In this document: in pieces, positions 10,854 through 20,416 of the stretch | Layout: every line of letters begins with the position of its first letter | Numbering within the stretch: the first letter of the stretch is position 1 | Source: Patellifolia procumbens | Lineage: Eukaryota; Streptophyta; Magnoliopsida; Caryophyllales; Amaranthaceae | Reading direction: 5' to 3' | Assembly: GCA_947645195.1 (NCBI GenBank) | Contig: CANSGD010000144.1 | Span: 5,119,001-5,183,000 of the forward strand | DNA length: 64,000 bases | Position numbers and translations under genes: made by a program | The notes under the pieces: model-generated | Database searches by the model: none | Seen by the model: the letters and a program-made list of their open reading frames with translations, nothing else | What the model was told of the DNA's origin: nothing

Positions 10854-12523
10854 CTAAACCTTTGCTTGTCCTCAAGCAAACAGCACATGAACATGGAATA
10901 GATTACCTCACCCCAAAGATAGAAACAAATCAAAGCTCAAAACATTTTCAAGACTAAGAGTCGTTCAAGCAGGCAAAATTCAAGTTTGGCTAATCAAATC
11001 CATCCAACCACCAATCATTCAAGCAATTTATCAAATTCAAGCATCCACAAAGCATACAAGTCCTGAAAAGGCACTCACAAGGTTGTCACTCCTCTCAATT
11101 TTGTGACAGGCAAAGAATGTGCCCGAACACTCACCAACCCGACCATAAGTACCCTTCCCACTCACACTCTCATGTGTTTAAGAAGGTTCAATGACGCTCA
11201 TCCTAGTCAAGTCGACTCAATTAGCAGAAATACTCTTTAACTTTGACAAACTGACTCGAAATCAATCAAATGAACAATGCAGACATAAGCTCAAGAGGAC
11301 TTTATAGGTTTTAATGGGGCTTAGGCGAGAGGTAGGGGATACTTTTGGGTAATGTGGTGGAAAAACCAAGAAAGGGGGAGCATAAATCATTCAAACAAGG
11401 CCTAAGATGGCCTACACAACTCCCAACAATCACCATAAAACCATGTAAAGTAACCCAACTCTCATAAATCAATGAAAAGCTCATAACAAACCCAATTTTC
11501 TAGCAATGGAGCGAATATTCTTTTATGAACGTGCGCGAATGAAAGAACTAGAATTCTTTTGAATTTTCATTTCATTTTTCTTTCATTTTTCTGAATTTCA
11601 TTCACGCAACTCTAAACTTGCTTTCTTTCTTTTCTCTTTCTCACTCTCAAACCACAGCAAATGCACTTTTAAATTCCTCAAAAACCAAACTAAACCAACA
11701 AACCAATCTCAAACTCAACCCATACAAAAGCTCCCCCAAGCTAGGCTTGGAATAATATCAAGTGAAGGCTTTTGGCTCATAATAGGGGTTTAAGTAATAC
11801 GAAACAAGTCATTAGGCTCAGCGGGGCTAAGGAGGATAAAAGTATATCAAAAACTCACTCTGAAGCTCAAGAATAAGACAAAAGAACGCCTCTATCACAG
11901 CACATGCTACAAGTCATCTAGAATCAGACAAGTACGAAGTCAAAGTCAAGATCAATCCACTAAAGAGGAACTAACACACAAGAATAGACTGGATAATAAT
12001 ATGAATCCAATAGGCTACAAAGAGGCCTCACAGTCTAACCAATTCAGGTATGCAGCACAAAGTGGTCTAATATAATCCAGAAATGCTCGAAATCATAGCA
12101 ATCAAACATCAAATCATAGCCTCAAGATCACAAATGCCCAGCTATCCAGAAAACAAAGTCAAATCAATTTCAAATAGAGCACAACAAGGGGCACAGGGAG
12201 GCAACTAAACCAGTCATGGGAACCATATTTTTTTCATTTTTTCAGTATTTTCCGAAAGCAGTAAAACTATTCTAGAAAGCAGTAAAAGAGATAGGGAATA
12301 CAAACACAACTCCTCCCCCAAGCTAAACTTGGCAGTGTCCTCAATGCCAAAAGGTGATAAGGACTATGCTACGAGGAAAAACAATGTTAGTACCCTCACT
12401 CTCGCTCACAAAAAGGAAGAAAAATAAAAAGAAAAGAAAAAAAAGGAAAGAAAAGAAAATACGAGTTGCCTCTCGCACAGCGCTGGTTTATAAAGGTCCC
12501 GCACGACCATAATCCTCCCTCTC
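10854..12523 (-). other. Non-coding stretch in place of pol
   Basis: In complete Ty3 elements the reverse transcriptase, RNase H and integrase would follow the protease here. No motif of any of them is visible in any frame. The sequence has two extra polypurine-like tracts (near 11730 and 12314) and A/T-rich and CT-rich runs near 11560-11650. The 69-residue frame at 12406-12615 is a shadow. Confidence 0.8.
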
Positions 12524-13318
12524 TCAAATAGGAGGGGCTTGGCAGTGAGTGCCACCCTCATCAAACATCTTTCTCCTCCAAATGTTCTTGACAATGCCTC
12601 CAGACGGTGAGGCAACCTTAGGTGGAATTTGAACCTTCTCCACCCCTACTTCATCTAAAACCTTATCCCTGCAAAAAGATTGTTCAAGCATAGGAGCCTT
12701 AACAGCATTGGTTAGTTTAAAAATCACTTTATCATCACCAACACTCAGAGTTAAAGACCCAGACTTGACATCAATGACAGCACCAGCAGTACACAAAAAC
12801 GGCCTACCCAAGATAATAGGAATCTGGGCATCCTCATCCATATCTAACACCACAAAATCAACAGGAATATAAAATTTCCCTACCCTAACAGGAACATCCT
12901 CTAAAACACCTAGAGGGTATTTTATAGAACGATCCGCCATCTGTAAAGTGATTTGTGTGCATTTAAGGGCTCCCATGTTCAGTTTCTTATAAACAGACAA
13001 TGGCATAACAGAAACAGAAGCACCTAAATCACACAAAGCCTTATCAATAAAAATAGGTCCAAGATGGCAGGGTATAGAAAAACTACCAGGATCTTTTAAC
13101 TTTGGTGGGGTTTTATTTTGAATAAAAGCACTACACTCTTCAGTAAGAGCGACACGTTCTACCCCACCAAAGTCTCTTTTCTTAGTAATCATGTCTTTCA
13201 GAAATTTGGCATAAACAGGCACTTGGGTAATTAAGTCTGTGAATGGAATCGTTACCTCAAGGTTCTTGACCATAGACAAGAACTTACCAAACTGCTGATC
13301 GACCTTGGACTGTTGCAT
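12524..13318 (-). CDS. Aspartic protease segment of Athila-like polyprotein
   Basis: The frame (264 residues from its first Met) has the pepsin-like protease core of Athila/Tat elements: CDLGASVSVMPLSVYKKL around residues 90-107, where DLGAS replaces the usual DSGA/DTGA, followed by PVDFVVLDMDED and IILGRPFL near residues 150-175. It would cleave the Gag polyprotein in the particle. Its N-terminal LSMVKNLEVTIPF stretch is the usual linker between gag and protease. The first Met is probably not a true start: codons run in frame from the gag stop at 13376-13378 with no other stop, so it is either made by readthrough or cut off by a mutation. The frame ends shortly after the protease, where reverse transcriptase should begin. 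Confidence 0.85.
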   Translation of the reverse strand: MQQSKVDQQFGKFLSMVKNLEVTIPFTDLITQVPVYAKFLKDMITKKRDFGGVERVALTEECSAFIQNKTPPKLKDPGSFSIPCHLGPIFIDKALCDLGASVSVMPLSVYKKLNMGALKCTQITLQMADRSIKYPLGVLEDVPVRVGKFYIPVDFVVLDMDEDAQIPIILGRPFLCTAGAVIDVKSGSLTLSVGDDKVIFKLTNAVKAPMLEQSFCRDKVLDEVGVEKVQIPPKVASPSGGIVKNIWRRKMFDEGGTHCQAPPI

Positions 13319-13375
13319 CCTGTGAGGAAAAGGTAGCCTTGGTGTAAAAGGCGTTTCAGAAACCTTCTCCTTTTT

Positions 13376-13378
13376 CTA
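13376..13378 (-). other. Single in-frame TAG between gag and protease
   Basis: Gag ends EQTG-TAG-AAA, and 19 sense codons link this stop to the Met at 13318 in the same frame. The linker reads KKEKVSETPFTPRLPFPHR, typical polyprotein sequence. Either this is a suppressible stop controlling the Gag to protease ratio, or a recent nonsense mutation. Confidence 0.85.
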
Positions 13379-14935
13379 ACCTGTCTGTTCAGCTTCTGCA
13401 GACAAATCGACTTCAGACGTCGAATTCTTTCTTTTTCCTTCCTCTACCACCCTCTTCTTCCCTGCAGTCGGGGTAACCTCATCAACGGGCACTGGAGGGG
13501 CATCATATGCAATGCCACTACGAAGAGTGATTACATTCACATGTTCTCTCTGAACTGGTTGCCCTGGCAATGGTCCCTGCTGCCTCTGTGCATTAGATTC
13601 TGCCAACTGAGCAACTTGAGCCTCGAGAAGTTGGATGTGCTTCTCTTGAGCCCTCCTTGTTTCCTCATTTGCCTTTTGCATAGACAATATCAGTTTCATC
13701 AGTTCAGAATTGCTAGGCTCTTGTGGGTTGTTTTGTGGAGGTGGGGTGTGGAAATTTTGTGGAGTTTGGAAGTTATTGGGATGATGGAAGTTTTGTGGTG
13801 GTGGTCTTTGGAAATTTTGTGGGGTTTGATGGTATGAAGGTTTAGGGTAGTTTTGTGGAGGTGGAGGTTGATGGTTTTGTGGGTTTTGGTAGTTATGTGA
13901 AGGGGGGAGGGTTTGTGGTCTTTGTTGGAAGGCATTGGCCTGCTCCATCTGAAATTGACTGAACTGACAGTCATGCCCAAAGTGACCCTGAACACCACAT
14001 ACCTCGCAGTAAGATGAGGTAATGGGTGCTACTGCAGACATAGCATTGATGCTCATGGGTGGAGGTGTCGGACTAGAAGACTTCATTAGCTGCTGAGTTA
14101 GTTGTGCCATCTGAGATGTAAGCAATGAAATAGCGTCAACTTCAAGTACCTTCTTAGTCAAACTCCTAGATGATGTATGGTCATTGGCTGCAAGATTTGA
14201 TATGAATTCATAACCCTCATCAACTGCCTTGTCTAAAAACACTCCTCCTGCAGATGAATCAACAATACACTTCGTCTGAGGCTGCAGACCATTGTAGAAT
14301 GTCTGCGTCAAGAACCATTTGTCCATATTATGGTGTGGACACTCTCTCTGTAAATCCCTAAACCTAGCCCACGCTTCCCTTAATGTTTCATCAGGCTCTT
14401 GGAAAAACGTGGCTAGTTTATTTCTGATTTCTGCTGTTTTAGTAGGTGGGTAATACTCTCTCAGAAATGCAGCAGAAATCTCACTCCACTCGGTTTCTTT
14501 CACATCATTCAACCATTTTTGGGCTCTATCTCTCAGTGAAAACTCGAACAACATGACTTTGAGTTGATCTGGAGTGACGCCGGCATGTTTAACGGTTCGA
14601 CAAAGTTGTTGAAACCGTTGCAGATGATTTGCCGGATCTTCAGTAGGATGCCCACCAAACTGATTTTGCTGGACCATGCTGATGAGTCCAGGTTTAATCT
14701 CAAAGTTGTTAGCGGCGATGGTGGGCATTGGTGGTCCAGTAGAAAGACCATCCGGGTTGGGCACCCCATATGACTTCAGTGATTTTGACATAACTGAATT
14801 CAAGGTGTCTGTTCCAGAGGTGTTCAGCTGAACAGACTGCTTTTCTTTCTGCTTTATCTTTCGGATCCGCCTGATTGTCCTAGTAAGATCGGGGTCCGCT
14901 GGAATTGGGGAACCGTTTCTTTGGGACCTGGGCAT
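13376..14935 (-). CDS. Gag capsid/nucleocapsid protein, Athila-like
   Basis: This encodes the structural protein that packages the retrotransposon RNA. I start at ATG 14935 (MPRSQRNGSPIPADPD), a start like that of Athila-lineage Gag proteins, rather than the upstream Met at 15094 inside the LTR; this gives about 519 residues. A retrotransposon Gag domain lies in the first half (LRDRAQKWLNDV, then FLREYYPPTKTAEIRNKL, then ETLREAWARFRDL). A zinc knuckle CEVCGVQGHFGHDC of the CX2CX4HX4C form follows. Next come a Pro/Asn/Gln-rich tract with repeated QNF and PPPQN motifs and a coiled-coil-like stretch rich in Glu, Gln and Ala. The frame ends in TAG, and the protease continues in the same frame. 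Confidence 0.9.
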   Translation of the reverse strand: MPRSQRNGSPIPADPDLTRTIRRIRKIKQKEKQSVQLNTSGTDTLNSVMSKSLKSYGVPNPDGLSTGPPMPTIAANNFEIKPGLISMVQQNQFGGHPTEDPANHLQRFQQLCRTVKHAGVTPDQLKVMLFEFSLRDRAQKWLNDVKETEWSEISAAFLREYYPPTKTAEIRNKLATFFQEPDETLREAWARFRDLQRECPHHNMDKWFLTQTFYNGLQPQTKCIVDSSAGGVFLDKAVDEGYEFISNLAANDHTSSRSLTKKVLEVDAISLLTSQMAQLTQQLMKSSSPTPPPMSINAMSAVAPITSSYCEVCGVQGHFGHDCQFSQFQMEQANAFQQRPQTLPPSHNYQNPQNHQPPPPQNYPKPSYHQTPQNFQRPPPQNFHHPNNFQTPQNFHTPPPQNNPQEPSNSELMKLILSMQKANEETRRAQEKHIQLLEAQVAQLAESNAQRQQGPLPGQPVQREHVNVITLRSGIAYDAPPVPVDEVTPTAGKKRVVEEGKRKNSTSEVDLSAEAEQTG

Positions 14936-15049
14936 ACAAAAGAAACAAAAAGCAGCAGTAAAGGGTACCCCGATTGAAACAACGAAGTTCCAATGAGGTA
15001 CAGAGAAGTAGACCAAATAATTAAATAAAAACTTAGAGAACTTGCCGTC

Positions 15050-15067
15050 TCCCCGGCAACGGCGCCA
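15050..15067 (-). promoter_or_regulatory. Primer binding site for tRNA-Asp
   Basis: On the minus strand TGGCGCCGTTGCCGGGGA is the complement of a plant tRNA-Asp 3' end including CCA. It lies five bases inside the 5' LTR, as in Athila elements. Confidence 0.88.
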
Positions 15068-15072
15068 AAATT

Positions 15073-16695
15073 TGATAGGTTTTAGTCGTGTCACCTAATC
15101 AAAAATAAACCTACGGACCTCTAACTAGGTAGTCAGTGGAAGCAGGGTCGAATCCACAGGGAGACAGAGTTTCTAAATCAAAATTTAACCAATTCAGCTA
15201 CTCCAGATGAAATCAGGAAGGAAATAATTAAACTAAAGAATAGACTACGGAAGACTGAATAAATCGAGGATTAAACTATGGAATAAAAGTCTAGGGTATT
15301 AGGTCGGTCCACCATGCTTATACCAATCAAATAGGGTCAACTACTATCAAAACCTAAGTCAAGAGTCGGGGGATTAGAGCCTATGTTGAGCTATGGTTAA
15401 GACTCAACGCTCATAGTTCAACATACGCCGCATGTTCACTAACGTAATCAGAACTACTGACGTGTCCTAGGCCTCTAGTCGTAAGACGGATCTGTGCAAA
15501 CAACTATTAACCACAAGCAATCAATGAAATTATACACTGACATTAATTACTCAATAAGAACAAACCACATCACAATCACCCTAATCAAGCCCTAGAAATT
15601 GATAGAAATCTAAATCACAATCATGGTATAAACATGGCTTTCCTATCTAACACCCTAGAAAGAGAACTACTCACTCATAATTGAATTGACAACAATAAGA
15701 CTAATATGAAACCCTAAGAATTGCATCATGAACAATTGAATAATTAAACTAAGCAATCAAAGTAATTAAAGAGATAAAGAGTAGAGAAGAGTACCAATTA
15801 ACGGAAAGCAGGAACTTTTATTGAAATCGAAATAGGTTTGATCACCTCTACATTAATCTAAAGTGTTTGAATTAAACTAAGAGCAATGTAGAATAAAACT
15901 AGACTAAAACCTAATGAAAGATGAATAAAAGATGATTGAAAGATAATGAGGAAAAGGTATTTATAATACCCCTCAAGTTCACTAAAAACGGAAACAAAAA
16001 GTGAAAAAGCGCGATAAAAGCACCAGACCCGATCGGGCCCGAGCACAGTACCCGATCGGGTCCACATACAAATTCGCCCAACTTTACTTCTGGGCTCTGG
16101 CAGCAGCAGTGCAGCAATAAAGCGAGAAAACGGCCCACCCGATCGGGTCGGGCGGTAGTCACCCGATCGGGCCAGGCGACGAAATGTGTCAGCAAGTTCC
16201 TCTCGAAAGCAGCAGCAGAATGAGACCAAGCAGCACTCCACCCGATCGGGTCGGGCGGTGGTCACCCGATCGGGTCTGGGGACATGCTTCCTCGCCCGAT
16301 GCGATCGGGCAATCCTCGCCCGATCGGGTCCGCAACTTTTATACCCGATCATAAATACTTCGCCCGATCGGGCTATTTCTGCCCGATCAATACGCGGAAA
16401 ACTCCTTTTGACTCCTTTGCTCTCTAATCTTCACGTTTAGGGGTCTTGGGACCTCCTAAACTATCCATAAAGCTCGTGAGCCACCCTACGTGCCTCATAA
16501 CATCTCGTAAAGCCGTGGTTGCTTCCAAATGGCTCGGGAATAAGGAGAAAACTCCATAAAACCTGCAATTCAATACTAAAACACGAAACCACAACTGCAT
16601 ACGAAAGTTAGCACAAAATAGCTCCCAAGAGCTCCAATGACGCACAAATTAGCTTGTAAATAAGGGAGAAAACTCTATATAAATACGTGATATCA
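15073..16695 (-). repeat. 5' LTR of the Athila-like element
   Basis: The same 1623-bp sequence as 9219-10841, with the same termini. It contains the same eight CCCGATCGGG palindromes, at 16028-16372. As the upstream LTR it would supply the promoter for gag. A TATATAAA run near 16676-16683 lies close to the outer end, that is, in U3, far from the usual TATA position, so the true start site is not clear. Confidence 0.93.
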
Positions 16696-16700
16696 CTCCG

Positions 16701-16849
16701 CCATTACTTAGAAGGGATATCGATAAGGAGGGTGGAGAATAAAGGAGGAAGAAGTTGACATGAGAGGGAAAATGTGAACAAATTAAAGTCACACTCTTAC
16801 TCGTGGAACCGGTCACTTGTCATTTAACTTATTTAATATAGACGAGTAT
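16701..16849. other. Short stretch between two large elements
   Basis: The first bases complete the older hAT-type terminus described at 9181-9218. The rest is purine-rich, without a recognisable gene, and ends in the 8-bp repeat AAAAGTTA (16850-16857) that flanks the foldback element. Confidence 0.45.
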
Positions 16850-17070
16850 AAAAGTTATTTCTGTCCAAAAGTGTCGTACCTCTTTCCGGCGGAGATGAGC
16901 GGTCCGAGTCCGAGCTCCGGCCAAGAACCTGCACATGAACCCCAAACCCCCGGGGTGTCCCGAGGACTGGCTCTCCGACGCTCAAGTCAGTACTCATTTT
17001 AGATAGAGAGAGTGTGGTGTAAGGAGAGAGAATGGATTGTCGATCCTTTTACCTTAGCCCTATGAGGGGC

Positions 17071-17077
17071 TTATATA
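17071..17077 (-). promoter_or_regulatory. Outward-facing TATA box, left arm
   Basis: TATATAA on the minus strand, followed downstream by CCCCTCATAGGGC and then ATTCTCTCTCC. The mirror copy is at 22618-22624. It is LTR-promoter-like and would transcribe out of the element. Confidence 0.45.
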
Positions 17078-17703
17078 GACAAGTGAGCGTGGGCCTTGTG
17101 TCGTTTGGGCCTTGGGCCGTATATTCGGGAGAGGGTATTTATCCCATACAATTTGCCCCCTAGTTCGAGTGATAATCGTTGATTGAACTTGAACTATATT
17201 GGGCTTATTCACTTGGTTCCTCATGATATTGGACATGTATGTCTTCATGATGACCTTTGTGCGTGATCGAGTCTCTGCTGTGAGATATAGCCTCTTCAGT
17301 CAGAGAGCTTGCTTCAATGAGCTAAGGTGTATCATCCTCTGATTGAGGATCTTCTCATGTAATAAGAGATGCAGTTTCCTTTGCTTAGGAGTCTGCTCTG
17401 ATAATCTGCCGTGTAGCATCCTCTAATGAAGGTCTGCTCACGTAGTCTGTAATGTTGCTTCACCAATCTGAGAGTCTATTATGATGAGCAAGAATGTGGC
17501 CTCATCTAGAGCCTCTGCTAGTTTTGTATTTGTTTGCGTTCTTTTGAGTAGTTTTTGAAAGAAAATATCCTATTTCTTTGCTACCTTCTTCCTCCTACCA
17601 TACGTATCCTTGCCCCCCAGTCTGTCTGCTTTGCTTGCGGCGAAGGAGGCAGACTGAGATTAAAATGCTACAGACAAGTCCGCAATAACGATGATACGTG
17701 GTC

Positions 17704-19270
17704 ATGCAATGATGATGAGCATGATCCTTCGTCTGAAGCGAGGATCTCCTAATGAAAATAATGACAGAACCCTCTGTCTGAGACGGGGCCTGCTAATGAT
17801 AAGGAGCATGATCCTCTGTCTGAAGCGAGGATCTGCTAATGATAATAATGGCAGGACCCTCTGTCTGAGACGGGTCTGCTATAATAACAAGGAACATGAT
17901 CCTCTGTCTGAAGCGAGGATCTGCTATAATGAGGAGCAGGATCCTCTGTCTGAAGTGAGGATCTGCTAATGATAATCATGACAGAGCCCTCTGTCTGAGA
18001 CAGGGTCTGCGGTAATGATAAGGAGCATGATCCTCTGTCTGAAGCGAGGATCTGCTGATGAAAATAATGGCAGAACCCTCTGTCTGAGACGGGGTCTGCT
18101 ACAATAATAAGAGCATGATCCTCTGTCTGAAGCGAGGATCTACTATAATAAGGAGCAGGATCCTCTGTCTGAAGCGAGGATCTGCTAATGATAATCATGA
18201 CAGAGCCCTCTGTCTGAGACGGGGTATGTGGTAATGATAAGGAGCATGATCCTCTGTCTGAAGCGAGGATCTGCTAATGATAAGGAGCATGATCCTCTGT
18301 CTGAAGCGAGGATCTGCTAATGATAAGGAGCATGATCCTCTGTCTGAAGCGAGGATCTGCTAATGATAAGGAGCATGATCCTCTGTCTGAAGGGAGGATC
18401 TACTAATGATAAGGAGCACGATCCTCTGTCTGAAGCGAGGATCTGCTATAATAAGGAGCATGATCCTCTGTCTGAAGCGAGGATCTGCTATAATAAGGAG
18501 CATGATCGTCTGTCTGAATCGAGGATCTGCTATAATAAGGAGCGTGATCCTCTGTCTGAAGTGAGGATCTGCTATAATAAGGAGCATGATCCTCTGTCTG
18601 AAGCGAGGATCTGCTAATGATAAGGAGCATGATCCTCTGTCTGAAGCGAGGATCTGCTAATGATAGTAATGGTAGGACCCTCTGTCTGAGACGGGTCTGC
18701 TATAATAACAAGGAGCATGATCCTCTGTCTGAAGCGAGGATCTGCTGATGATAATAATGGCAGAGCCCTCTGTCTGAGATGGGGCCTGCAATAATGATAA
18801 TGAGCAGGATCCTCTGTCTGAAGCAAGGATCTGCTATGACAATAATGGCAGAGCCCTCTGTCTGAGTGGGGTCTGCGATAATAAGGAGCATGATCCTCTG
18901 TCTGAAGCGAGGATCTGCTGTAATAATAAGGAGCATGATCCTCTGTCTGAAGCGAGGATCTGCCAATGATAATATTGCCAGAGCCCTCTGTGTGAGATGG
19001 GGTCTGCAATAATAATAAGGAGCATGATCCTCTGTGTGAAGCGAGGATCTACTGATGATAATAATGGCAGAGCCCTCTGTCTGAGATGGGGCCTGCAATA
19101 ATAATAAGGAGCATGATCCTCTGTCTAAAGCGAGGATCTGCCAATGATAATATTGCGAGAGCCCTCTGTGTGAGATGGGGTCTGCAATAATAATAAGGAG
19201 CAGGATCCTCTGTCTGAAGCGAGGATCTGCTGATGATAATAATGGCAGAGCCCTCTGTCTGAGATGGGGC
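17704..19270 (+). repeat. Left hairpin array
   Basis: About two dozen copies of a unit with stem GATCCTC and GAGGATC around the loop TGTCTGAAGC alternate irregularly with about a dozen copies of a second unit, CCCTCTGTCTGAGACGGGG. Linkers are TGCTAATGATAAGGAGCAT or close variants. In the regular run 18240-18650 the period is 43 bp. Every unit can form a hairpin, and the whole array pairs with the right arm. The many open frames here are just reads of the repeat. Confidence 0.92.
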
Positions 19271-19274
19271 CTGC

Positions 19275-20416
19275 CATTATTTTTATTATTGCAGATCTCA
19301 TCTCAGACAGAGGACTCTGCCATTATTTTTATAAGCAGATCCTCGCTTCAGACAGAGGATCCTGCATCTTTTATTATTGCAGAGCACCATCTCAGAGAGC
19401 TCTGCCATCATCATTAGCAGATCCTCACCTCAAATGGAGGTTCCTGCCCATTATTATTACAGCAGATCCTCCCCTCAGATAGAGGATCATGCTCACTATT
19501 ATAGCAGATTCTTGCTTCACAGAGAGGATCATGCTCTCCATTATCATAGCACCAAAAATATTAGCCACTTGCAGACTAGGAGGGGAAAAACCCCCCAGGC
19601 TGGCAGAGCAGAACAGGGTTTGAGCCAAAGCAGAGACCGAAAAGGTCCTCAAAGCGCAAAGACTGTCTGCACAAAAAGGGAGTCGACCGTAAGATAAAAC
19701 ACCCAGAGCCCCCGAGGCCAGTGGAGTGAATCGGTTGTCGGCTCGACTTAGCGATGTCATAGACCTCTATCCCCAAGTTCTGCAGGACCAAAGGTCCAGA
19801 AAGCAGCGAGGATAAGTCACACACACCTAAGGTTGATGGGGATAGTGGAGTCCAAAATAAGGACCAAGTGCACCCCGAAAAAAGGGCGCATGCTGTAGGC
19901 ACGGGTGATCAGACCCGAAGAGGGCTGACCTTATGAGCCTTGCACTGACGTGACTTGGACGTCAAAATAATTCGCTCGGCTGACCTCGCTGTAGCCCTAG
20001 AGTCAGCAGGCCAGTCCGACGATTAAAGGGCCCCAAGGTTAAATTTATTCATACGCAGATCCCACGGATATTGCCTACCACTATTACTGATCTGCCATTA
20101 TTATCATCAGTAGATCCTTGCTTCACACAGAGGATCCTGCTCCTTATTATTATTGCAGACCCCATCTCACACAGAGGGCTCTGGCAATATTATCATTGGC
20201 AGATCCTCGCTTCAGACAGAGGGCTCTGCGATTATTATCATATCAGATCCTCGCTTCAGACAGGGGATCATGCTCCCTATTATTACAGCAGATCCTCGCT
20301 TCAGACAGAGGATCATGCTCCTTATTATCGCAGACCCCACTCAGATAGAGGGCTCTGCCATTATTGTCATAACAGATCCTTGCTTCAGACAGAGGATCCT
20401 GCTCATTATCATTATT
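19275..20416. other. Centre of the foldback element
   Basis: From about 19290 to 19540 the hairpin units run in the opposite orientation (GATCCTCGCTTCAGACAGAGG), then the sequence is unique from about 19555 to 20060, then units resume. The unique part is G+C-richer than its surroundings and has no recognisable protein motif; frames of 106-111 residues overlap on both strands without coding character. I see no transposase, integrase or primer site. GACGTGACTTGGACGTCA near 19947 is a short inverted motif. Confidence 0.6.

Larger units (their letters stand above)
9219..16695 (-). mobile_element. Young non-autonomous Athila-like Ty3 retrotransposon
   Basis: Two 1623-bp LTRs (9219-10841 and 15073-16695) start TGATAGG and end GATATCA. 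The 5-bp duplication CTCCG flanks the whole element (9214-9218, 16696-16700). On the minus strand the order is 5' LTR, tRNA-Asp primer site, gag, protease, non-coding stretch, polypurine tract, 3' LTR. Reverse transcriptase, RNase H and integrase are absent, so any movement needs enzymes from a related element. Translated frames from the two LTRs are identical and I saw no base difference in the parts compared, implying a very recent insertion. Confidence 0.93.
16858..19274 (-). repeat. Left arm of the foldback element
   Basis: Pairs with 20417-22839: positions sum to 39691 over the array and to 39697 at the ends, so small indels separate the outer parts. Outside to inside it has the terminal GTCGTACCTCTTTCCGGCGG, a GAGCTCC block, an inverted TATA box at 17071, then the repeat array from about 17704. 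Read on the minus strand, ACTTGAGCGTCGGAGAGCC near 16976 resembles the U5 of Tat-lineage Ty3 LTRs. Confidence 0.82.

Noticed and set aside
13541..14773. Plus-strand frames and extra minus-strand frames across gag
   Set aside because: They are alternative-frame reads of the clearly coding gag sequence.
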